From the NCBI GenBank assembly GCA_028696635.1, contig JAQVGR010000032.1:1-9643 (forward strand): a stretch of DNA of 9,643 nt, read 5' to 3'. The DNA is from Candidatus Krumholzibacteriia bacterium (GTDB lineage: Bacteria; Krumholzibacteriota; Krumholzibacteriia; Krumholzibacteriales; Krumholzibacteriaceae). Shown here piece by piece: positions 1 through 6,300 of the stretch (within the stretch, counting starts at the first letter, position 1; each line of letters starts with the position of its first letter). The translations under genes were made by a program, and so were the position numbers. The notes beneath the pieces are model-generated. The model did no database searches. It saw only the letters and a program-made list of their open reading frames with translations, and was not told the DNA's origin.

Positions 1-803
1 AGCACTTCTCCCCAGGCCCGTTCGAACACTTCCCTCGGAACCACCAGGTTCCAATCCGAAACGAATCGACCGGGTTTGCGCTTTGAGCGGTTCATGTAAT
101 GAGGCTGCTTTGGGCGCATGCCGTGGAGCACGCCTAGATGCCGGTCTTCGACCATCAAGGATCCGCGGTGCTGATCGAGAAAAAACCCTACCTTCGCCCC
201 GGTGGTCGCGTTTCCGAGCAGGCGTGTATAGGCTATCACCTTTTCGAGGTCGAAGAATTCAACGGATTCCAGTGAGCGCCATATTTCCTCCCAGCTTCCC
301 GAGAGGTCCGGACGGTCCAGCATATCGACCAGGGTCCGTTCTAGGCTCGTGACACTTAACTCCTGGCCGGATCGCTCCGCGGACGAAACACCGAAATTTT
401 CTTTTCCAAGACGGAGAAGTGCTTGACGAAACTTCGTTCCCCGGAAGCTGTGCCCACGGAATGTCAAAGGTCCGAGGGGGCGGGATGCCGAGTAGATGAG
501 GCGGGTATGAACCGAGTACGCCTTTCCATGGAAGTCGAGCGCGGTGTGGTGCGACAGAACCGCATCCGGTGTCAACTTCGAGGCTACGAGGAAAGGATCG
601 ACCGGGTAGGAATCGGTGTTGGCTCCCGGAGGGATAACGACATACAATCCTCGTCGCACCTGGGCAAGCCGACCGGTCTTGCGGTGGTAGGCCAGAAGCG
701 CCTCCTGTGCTCGTCCACCGACCTCACCCAGAGAAGATAAATAGCCGGCCAACTCTTTTACGGTAAAAACCGGGTGGTTTCGGAAAAATGCATCGTGTTT
801 CAT
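1..803 (-). CDS. abiEi: AbiEi-family antitoxin of a type IV toxin-antitoxin system (3' end cut by window edge)
   Basis: An open frame runs from ATG at 803 to the left edge without a stop (267 full codons), with an AAGGG ribosome site 8 nt before the start. Residues about 9-60 form a winged-helix N-terminus (FTVKELAGYL ... RGLYVVIPPG). The family's hallmark segment LSHHTALDFHGKA follows at residues 83-95, and SLERTLVDMLDRPDLSG at 153-169 is the conserved AbiEi C-terminal domain motif. In known AbiE systems this protein represses its own operon by binding inverted repeats and neutralises AbiEii, a nucleotidyltransferase toxin; the pair can act as abortive phage defence. The visible sequence ends near FVSDWNLVVPREVFERAW, probably only a few codons before the stop, so the toxin gene is predicted directly left of the window. 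The family call is strong from motifs; the toxin is an inference. The upstream DNA carries operator-like repeats, described separately. Confidence 0.9.
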   Translation of the reverse strand, partial: MKHDAFFRNHPVFTVKELAGYLSSLGEVGGRAQEALLAYHRKTGRLAQVRRGLYVVIPPGANTDSYPVDPFLVASKLTPDAVLSHHTALDFHGKAYSVHTRLIYSASRPLGPLTFRGHSFRGTKFRQALLRLGKENFGVSSAERSGQELSVTSLERTLVDMLDRPDLSGSWEEIWRSLESVEFFDLEKVIAYTRLLGNATTGAKVGFFLDQHRGSLMVEDRHLGVLHGMRPKQPHYMNRSKRKPGRFVSDWNLVVPREVFERAWGEV

Positions 804-832
804 CGTTAGTGCCCTTGACTTTGTTTCAAGAT

Positions 833-853
833 ACCCATAACAATGCTATGGGT
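833..853. promoter_or_regulatory. Inverted repeat 1, candidate AbiEi operator
   Basis: ACCCATA and TATGGGT are separated by 7 bp and centred on 843. The inner bases are also nearly symmetric, giving 10-bp arms with one mismatch. The repeat covers the -10 box and predicted start of the antitoxin transcript. Characterised AbiEi proteins bind two inverted repeats cooperatively in their own promoter; this repeat and its partner at 911-944 fit that scheme. Binding by this particular AbiEi is an inference. Confidence 0.6.
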
Positions 854-871
854 TACTATAAAGAATGTCAA
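843..871 (-). promoter_or_regulatory. Sigma70-type promoter of the abiE operon
   Basis: Read on the minus strand, a perfect -35 box TTGACA (871-866) is followed after 17 bp by TAGCAT (848-843), matching four of six consensus bases. Transcription would start near 836, leaving a leader of about 33 nt before the antitoxin ATG. The -10 box lies inside the inverted repeat at 833-853, the expected geometry for autorepression by AbiEi. Confidence 0.65.
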
Positions 872-899
872 GTGCAAACCTGCATCCAGCCCGATTAAC

Positions 900-928
900 T
901 TGACACGTTCACGCATAACCCATCTAAT
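900..928 (+). promoter_or_regulatory. Sigma70-type promoter reading towards the Fic gene
   Basis: TTGACA (900-905), a 17-bp spacer and TCTAAT (923-928, five of six consensus bases) make the best-scoring promoter by eye in the left part of the window. Transcription would start near 935. The -10 box lies inside the second ACCCAT/ATGGGT inverted repeat, so this promoter should be repressible by the same factor as the divergent abiE promoter. A leader of about 230 nt would precede the Fic start at 1168. Confidence 0.65.
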
Positions 929-944
929 TTTATGGGTTTCGCGT
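911..944. promoter_or_regulatory. Inverted repeat 2, candidate AbiEi operator over the divergent promoter
   Basis: AACCCAT (917-923) and ATGGGTT (932-938) are separated by 8 bp. The symmetry extends outwards through ACGC (911-914) and GCGT (941-944), giving 13-bp arms with 11 matches. The centre, 927.5, is 84.5 bp from that of repeat 1, about eight helical turns, which would put both sites on the same DNA face. A further AACCCA at 955-960 may be an isolated half-site. Confidence 0.55.
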
Positions 945-1167
945 ATATGTCATGAACCCAACAATTGTGGTAAATTCGGAAATCCTCATTTCGGTTAACG
1001 CAATTCTGGTTTCATGGGACATTACAAAAACTGAGAACGTTCCGAAGAGGGTAACGAACGGGGAACCAGATCTTTACAGGCAACCTCATGCACGGTATCA
1101 TGTGCGCACCGGATGGTGTTATGTCGGCGGTCCGTCGAGCCGGCCAGTGGACATTCCGGGGCGCAGC
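939..1167 (+). other. Leader region between the divergent promoter and the Fic start
   Basis: This stretch follows the predicted transcription start near 935. An ATG at 952 is in frame with the Fic gene and would add 72 residues, but it has no ribosome-binding site and the added residues resemble no part of the Fic family known to me. The leader contains one copy of a dispersed repeat (1033-1056). No other gene, terminator or known riboswitch fold is visible. It may be untranslated leader or the scar where the Fic gene was joined to this promoter. Confidence 0.4.
1033..1056 (+). repeat. Dispersed repeat copy A
   Basis: This 24-bp sequence begins GAGAACGTTC and ends GGGTAACG. It matches copy C (9201-9224) at 21 of 24 positions, and both are preceded by AAAAAC with a one-base shift. 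It matches the more diverged copy B (7745-7768) at 18 of 24. All three lie on the plus strand outside well-supported genes. The nature of the element is unknown. Confidence 0.5.
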
Positions 1168-2217
1168 ATGAAAAGTGTTTTCAGACCTGTCTTTACCATC
1201 ACGAACAGCATCGCCGCCGGACTGACCCTCATCGAGCGGGCCCGCGGATTCCTCGAGGCCGCGACGCTGTCGGAAGACTGGGTGCGCGAGATGGGGCGCC
1301 GGGCCCTGATACTGGAAGCGCACCACACCACCCACATCGAAGGCACGCACCTCACGCTGGAGCAGGCAGAGAGGCTTCTCGCGGGAAAGCCGGTCCCCGA
1401 GGCGGATCCGGATGATGCGCGGGAACTGCTGAATTACCGGAGAGCGTTCGAGTTCGTGTCCGGGTATCTCGAGGACGGGAGCCCCGTGAGCGAGAAATTG
1501 ATCCTCGAGATCCACGGGCGTCTCGTCGAGGGAGTGCGGGGAGGGGACGCGTCGCCGGGGAGATATAGGTCCGGACAGAACTGCGTCGTCAACTCGGCGA
1601 CCGGGGAGATTGTCTATATGCCTCCTCCGGCTCGCGATGTCCCGGTCCTTATGGCGGGGTTGATCGACTGGATCAACGCTGAGCAGCAGATTCATCCCGT
1701 AATGGTGAGCGGCATATCCCAGTACCGGTTCGTGCATATCCATCACTTCATGGACGGTAACGGCCGGACCTCGCGACTGCTCTCCACCCTGTGTCTCTAT
1801 CGCGCCGGATACGATTTCAAGCGACTGTTCACGATAAGCGAGTATTACGACCGGGACAGGACCGCCTTCTATCGCGCCATCCAGAGCGTCGAGAAGAACG
1901 ATGGGGATATGACGGCCTGGCTGGAATATTTTATCGAGGGTCTGACGACGCAGCTTGCCGAGGTCGGGGAGCGCGGCGAGCAGGCGATCCGGCGCGATGT
2001 CCTGGCCAGGGAGCACGGAATCTCGGATCGGCAGGCCCGGGCCCTCGGGCATATTCTCGAGCACGGCGGCCTGACCATCCAGGATTACGAGCGGTTGTGT
2101 CCCGATATCAACCGGCGGACCCTGCAGCGCGACCTCAAGATGATGCTTGATATGGGATTGCTCGTTTCTGAGGGCGCCACCAACAGGCTGGTATACCGGC
2201 TGAAAAAGCCCCTCTAG
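1168..2217 (+). CDS. Fic-domain protein AMPylase with inhibitory motif and C-terminal winged helix
   Basis: The 349-residue product carries the Fic core motif HHFMDGNGR at residues 192-200 (catalytic His192, phosphate-binding DGNGR), so it should transfer AMP or another nucleotide moiety from a nucleotide to a protein hydroxyl. The autoinhibitory signature [S/T]xxxE[G/N] appears upstream as TTHIEG (54-59). Glu58 is the expected clamp residue, which makes this a class II enzyme that is silent by default. Residues about 285-345 resemble a winged helix (LTIQDYERLCPDINRRTLQRD), suggesting DNA binding or autoregulation. The start at 1168 is chosen because family similarity begins there (FTITNSIAAGLTLIERARGF) and GGGG precedes it; the in-frame ATG at 952 is less likely. 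The gene ends in TAG and all key residues are intact. Its target is unknown. The adjacency to abiEi suggests a defence or toxin role, which is inference. Confidence 0.92.
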   Translation: MKSVFRPVFTITNSIAAGLTLIERARGFLEAATLSEDWVREMGRRALILEAHHTTHIEGTHLTLEQAERLLAGKPVPEADPDDARELLNYRRAFEFVSGYLEDGSPVSEKLILEIHGRLVEGVRGGDASPGRYRSGQNCVVNSATGEIVYMPPPARDVPVLMAGLIDWINAEQQIHPVMVSGISQYRFVHIHHFMDGNGRTSRLLSTLCLYRAGYDFKRLFTISEYYDRDRTAFYRAIQSVEKNDGDMTAWLEYFIEGLTTQLAEVGERGEQAIRRDVLAREHGISDRQARALGHILEHGGLTIQDYERLCPDINRRTLQRDLKMMLDMGLLVSEGATNRLVYRLKKPL

Positions 2218-2221
2218 ACGA

Positions 2222-2283
2222 GCGACCAACTAGCGACAACCTTGCGACACGGCTTGCGACAGGCTGGCGACGCGACTTGCGAC
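2222..2283 (+). repeat. Helically phased GCGAC direct-repeat array
   Basis: GCGAC occurs at 2222, 2233, 2244, 2256, 2267 and 2279, steps of 11, 11, 12, 11 and 12 bp, plus one extra copy at 2272. The best-conserved units read CTTGCGACA. The array starts five bases after the Fic stop codon and runs into the tRNA-like sequence. Spacing near one helical turn suggests repeated protein binding on one DNA face (an operator or recombinase arm-site array), but a decayed coding repeat is also possible. Confidence 0.55.
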
Positions 2284-2298
2284 GGTGGCCGGGCAACG

Positions 2299-2352
2299 AG
2301 GCATCCGGCTGTTGACCGGAGGATTGCAGGTTCGAGTCCTGCCTCAGGTGCC
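2299..2352 (+). tRNA. tRNA-Asn(GTT)-like sequence, canonical 3' two thirds, degenerate 5' end (probable pseudo-tRNA or att remnant)
   Basis: A perfect 5-bp anticodon stem TCCGG/CCGGA (2304-2308, 2316-2320) encloses loop CTGTTGA with anticodon GTT at 2311-2313. A 5-nt variable loop and a perfect T arm follow: GCAGG, TTCGAGT, CCTGC (2326-2342). The 3' acceptor strand is CTCAGGT (2343-2349), then G and CC. The 5' side is poor: ACTTGCG at 2275-2281 could pair with the acceptor at six of seven positions counting one G-U, but no proper D arm fits between. The base after the anticodon is G, whereas functional tRNA-Asn normally has A37. A 3' tRNA portion is the usual footprint of integrative elements, so this may be an attachment-site copy. 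tRNA ancestry is well supported; function is doubtful. Confidence 0.6.
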
Positions 2353-2353
2353 G

Positions 2354-2461
2354 GTTTCCGCTCTACCCCGCAAGTCTGTTTCACTTCGCTCTTCCCGGCG
2401 GCATCGAGCAGAACGGGTTCTGTATGGCTTGATGGATCGTTGCGGCGCCTGCTGGAGAGCC
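2354..2461. other. Non-coding stretch between tRNA-like sequence and the secreted-protein promoter
   Basis: No convincing gene, hairpin terminator or repeat is visible here. Short open frames on the plus strand run on from the GCGAC array and tRNA-like sequence without ribosome-binding sites or recognisable content. Confidence 0.4.
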
Positions 2462-2481
2462 TGTAAATATATTGAATGATG

Positions 2482-2490
2482 TGCTATAAT
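2482..2490 (+). promoter_or_regulatory. Extended -10 promoter of the secreted-protein gene
   Basis: TGCTATAAT at 2482-2490 combines the TGn extension with a perfect TATAAT. The -35 area (TGTAAA, 2462-2467, at 17 bp) is poor, as is common for extended -10 promoters. Transcription would start near 2497, giving a 60-nt leader. It would exclude the upstream in-frame ATG at 2476, which would lie before the transcript start. Confidence 0.65.
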
Positions 2491-2556
2491 GCGGATGTTA
2501 AGGGGTTCCGCGGTAACTACATAACGTACAGGTCGATTTTCCTCCGGGGGTGGCGC

Positions 2557-3174
2557 ATGAGAAAATGCGAATGGCGCCTGTTCGTCTTGAGTTTACCGGC
2601 GTTGATCTTTTTATCCGTGCCGGCTTTTGCGTACGAGATCCTCCTCGACATCGACACAGACAACGACCCGGCGACGATCAATATCTCAACCGAAGAGACC
2701 AGCGCGGTCGTCAGGATAATCCTCCGGCCGACGACGCCGGGCGAGACGATCGGGTTCGTCGCGTTCGGCATCGGCGGCGAGTGCCTCCCGTGCCCACCAG
2801 CGGGAGGTGTGCAGATGTATGGAACGTCGTTCGATCTGCCATTTGAGGGGCCGTGGGTTACGGCACCCGGGTTCGACAGCGAGGCCGCCTACATGACACT
2901 TCTGGGCTGTCCGGGCAATCCGGGGTTCCATCTGTTACTGTCGTTCGAGCCGGCGGGTGGAGAGACCATGATCGTGAACGAGCCGATGTTTCTCGCGGAA
3001 TTCAACGCATGGGTGAGCCCTCCGGTTTCGGAACCCTGCGAGCAGCCGATGCCTGTTCTCATGGCAATGCCGCGCCAGGGAGAGTGGTACAATTACGTGG
3101 CGCTCGCCGGAGCTGAGGGGCCCCACGGCGCCGAAGTCAGCAGCTGGGGGAGGATCAAGAGCTTCTATCGCTGA
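2557..3174 (+). CDS. Small secreted protein of unknown function
   Basis: I do not recognise the family. The 205-residue product starts with a classic signal peptide: basic MRKCEWR, a hydrophobic core at residues 8-22, and a cleavage site after AFA (residues 23-25), giving a mature protein of about 180 residues outside the inner membrane. The mature part opens with an acidic stretch (DIDTDNDPATINI) that could bind calcium or be a surface loop. It then shows alternating hydrophobic strands (AVVRIILRP, HLLLSFEP) typical of a beta-sandwich, with four cysteines (ECLPC, LLGC, EPCEQ) that could form two disulfides. The start at 2557 is chosen over 2476 because of the signal peptide, the GGGGGTGG ribosome site just upstream and the promoter at 2482-2490. 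It faces the FG-GAP gene convergently. A cohesin-like or carbohydrate-binding fold is possible but unproven. Confidence 0.75.
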   Translation: MRKCEWRLFVLSLPALIFLSVPAFAYEILLDIDTDNDPATINISTEETSAVVRIILRPTTPGETIGFVAFGIGGECLPCPPAGGVQMYGTSFDLPFEGPWVTAPGFDSEAAYMTLLGCPGNPGFHLLLSFEPAGGETMIVNEPMFLAEFNAWVSPPVSEPCEQPMPVLMAMPRQGEWYNYVALAGAEGPHGAEVSSWGRIKSFYR

Positions 3175-3230
3175 TATACCGTCTGCCGCGACGCGATCGC
3201 GCATGTTCATGCGTCCACCGGGAGATTCGC

Positions 3231-3256
3231 GCGGCTGAAGTGTCTCTTCAAGCCGC
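3231..3256 (+). terminator. Hairpin after the secreted-protein gene
   Basis: GCGGCTGAAG (3231-3240) pairs with CTTCAAGCCGC (3246-3256) across a 5-nt loop, with a single bulged base. It lies 57 bp after the stop codon of the plus-strand gene. There is no following T run, so it may act as an mRNA 3' stabiliser or weak terminator rather than a classic intrinsic terminator. Confidence 0.4.
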
Positions 3257-3324
3257 GGGGAAGGCTCTGTCGCATGGCTGGCCTGCGCGGCCCGGGGTCG
3301 GAGGCTTGATCGGCCGGAACTGGA

Positions 3325-3353
3325 AGCGGGAGGGGCCCGATGCCCCTCCCGCT
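3325..3353. terminator. Strong convergent hairpin, probable bidirectional terminator
   Basis: AGCGGGAGGGG (3325-3335) pairs perfectly over 11 bp with CCCCTCCCGCT (3343-3353) across a 7-nt loop. It sits between two convergent genes, 27 bp beyond the stop of the minus-strand FG-GAP gene. U tracts are weak on both sides (TTCCAGTTCC on the minus side), as is common for GC-rich genomes. Confidence 0.65.
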
Positions 3354-3379
3354 CGGCTAATACCTCACTGCATATAGCG

Positions 3380-6300
3380 CTATCTGATGAGGATCAGTTT
3401 GCAGCTCTGCGTGAGCTCGCCCGCCTGCATCCGGGCGAAATAGACGCCAGAGGGCATGGCATCGTTCCGGTCGTTGCGGCCGTCCCAGGCGACGAGCCGT
3501 CTCCCCGCGTCCTGAACGCCGTCCACGAGCGTCCGGAGCCGCCGCCCCGAGACGTCATAGACGCTCAGCCGGACGCGCGTCTTCGAGGCGAGGGTATAGG
3601 CGAGAGTCACCTGCGGATTGAAGGGATTCGGGTATCCTTCCAGCGGAAGGATCGCGAGCGGCGTTTCATCCGCGTCAGTGGTCGGACTGTACGTTCTCAG
3701 ATCCATCTCGCCCGCCCCGTTGCAGGGAAGGGTGAACCATGGCGAGCGGGGGCTGAAGGGGCTGTCCGTATGGAGGCGCATGCGCCAGTGGTACATCGTC
3801 ATCTGCGCGAGCCCCGTCACGGCCTCGCTGAGCGCGACGACGCTCCCGAGGCTCGAAGGCGCGCCGGTATCCGCCCAATCGCCGAGAACCGTTCCCGTGC
3901 CGTCGAACGCGGTGCCGAACGGCTTCACCTCGTACTCGATGCGCACCGAGCCCCGTCCCATCGGCGTGCGCCCCCTCGCCTTGATCGCGAACTCGTTGTC
4001 CGTCCCGGTCATCGCGAGCGGGGCGAGCGGAGACGAGAGGTCGCTTCGCCACTGTTCCGGGGTGCGCGCGAGACCCCGGCTTTCGTTGCCGTAATAGAGG
4101 AAGACCCGCCCCTCGTCGGTCTCTCCGGCGTCGTAGTACCTGGCGCCGGCCATGACGTCGCAGAAGCCGTCGCCGTTCACGTCGCCGGCCGAGGCGACGG
4201 CGTGGCCGAAGTAACAGAGGTCCTGATTGCCTGAAGCCGTCCAGGTCGCAGACGTCGGGAGTCCCGAGCCGGATCCCTTCCAGACGCCTGCGATGCCTAT
4301 GCCGTCTCCCGCCGGGCCGTCATAGTAGCCGGTGCCGACAATGACGTCGCTGTAGCCGTCGCCGTTGACGTCGCCGGCGGACGCCACCGAGTACCCCCAG
4401 TAGGCGTAATCCTCCGGTAGGACCGTGACCCAGTCGGCGTTGGCGGGATCGCCCGTCGACGGTTTCGCCGCCTGTCCGTGCCAGAGGAAGGCCGCGCCGC
4501 CGCCTTCGTTGGGATTGGCGAATCGATAGGCGCCGATGAGGACGTCGCTGTATCCGTCGCCGTTCACGTCCCCCGCATAGGCGACCGAGTTGCCCATGCG
4601 AGCGGAGGTCTGGTTGCTCTCGGCGTACCACCATGGAGTATCCTGCGGCCCGTCCGGCGAGCCGGTGTAGACGAAGGCGGCCCCTTCGAGACTCTCGCCG
4701 TTGGCATACCGCGACGCGCCGACGAGGACGTCGCTGTATCCGTCGCCGTTCATGTCACCGGCCGACGCCACCGACACGCCGTACTCGGCGCTCGCCTGAT
4801 CGCTGTCGAGGAACCAGTCGGGCGCCGCCGACGGACCCGTCCCCGAGCCGAAGTAGGCGAACACGGCTCCCTCGTCGGTTGTCGGATTGTCGTAGTACGG
4901 CGCGCCGACGACGACATCGGCGTAGCCGTCGGCGTTCAGATCCCCGCCGCCGGAGACCGCGAAACCGAGTCGGGCTCCAGCCTGTCCGCCGAATGCGCTC
5001 CAGGCGGCGTTCCCGGGATTGCCGTAGGGCGCCCCCCCCGGCTGGCTGAGCCAGATAAAGGCCGCCCCCTCGTCGGTGAAGGTGTTATCGTACCGGTTCG
5101 CGCCGATGATGCCGTCCGGGTATCCGTCACCGTTCACGTCCCCGGCGCAGGCTACGGAGCTGCCCAGTACCGCATCGGCCTGGTTCGACTCCGCGAACCA
5201 GATCGGGACGAGGGCCGGTCCCGAGCGGGAGCCGAGAAAGAGAAAGACGGCTCCCTCGTCGGTCTCGCCGTGGTCGTACCCGGTCGCTCCGATGAGGATG
5301 TCGCTGTAGCCGTCTCCGTTCACGTCGCCGACGCACGCGAGGGAGGCGCCGAAATACCCCAGGGCCTGGTTGCTCTCGGTGACCCAGCCGGCCGCATCGC
5401 GCGGCCCGTACGAGCCGCCGTGATAGACGAACACGAGACCTTCCGCGTCTTCCGGATGGTCGTAGAACCTGGCGCCGACCATCACGTCGCTGTACCCGTC
5501 TCCGTTCACGTCCCCGGCGGTGGCGACCGAGCCCCCGAAGAGCGCGTCCGCCTTGTCGCTCTCCTTCCGCCAGGCATGCGTCGCCTGCACCCCCGAGTAG
5601 TAGCCCAGGTGCACCCAGGCGCGTCCCTCCTCAGTCTGTCCGTTCGTGTATCGCTGCGCGCCGACGATGATGTCGCTGTAGCCGTCGCCGTTCGCGTCCC
5701 CCACCGTGGCGACCGAGGCTCCGTACTCGGCTCCCCCCTGATCGCCGTCGAGGATGAGGGCGGGGGTCGTCGAGAGGCCGGTGCCGGAGCCGTGATACAC
5801 GAGCACCCTCCCGCCGTCCACCACGCCGCCGTCGTAGTAGGGCGCGCCGACGAGCACGTCGCTATAGCCGTCTCCGTTCACGTCGCCGGCCGTCGAGACG
5901 GCGAAGGCGAACCAGGAGTCGACGCCGTCGTCCTGGACGGACCAGGCGTGGCCGGCGCCGAGACCCGCCGCCGAGCCGTGGTACACGCGGGCATACCCGG
6001 GATTGTTGGTTACCCATGGATCCGGAAAGCTTCCCACGATCACGTCGCTGTACCCGTCGCCGTTCACGTCGCCGGCCGTCGAGACGCAGTAGGCGAAATT
6101 ATCCAGCCACAAGTCGCCGTGGTCGCTCCATGCGGCCGTGGCCGCGAGCCCGCTTGCCGAGCCGTGATAGACGTAGGCTATGCCTTCTACGCCCTCGCTC
6201 TCGTTCCAGAGAGGCGCGCCGACGATGACGTCGTCGTAGCCGTCGCCGTTCACGTCGCCGGCGGTGGAAACGGAATACCCGAGGTGCATGTTCCCCTGCG

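Noticed and set aside
83..740. Two plus-strand frames of 89 and 105 codons at the left edge
   Set aside because: They are antisense to the open abiEi frame, which has strong family motifs.
1033..1056. Integron attC or group II intron signature at the dispersed repeats
   Set aside because: The copies lack paired core sites or a foldable attC hairpin, and no intron domain V or reverse transcriptase is present.
1012..2229. 405-codon minus-strand open frame opposite the Fic gene
   Set aside because: The plus strand carries clear Fic motifs with normal codon use; the minus frame has no recognisable domain and arises from GC-rich codon bias.
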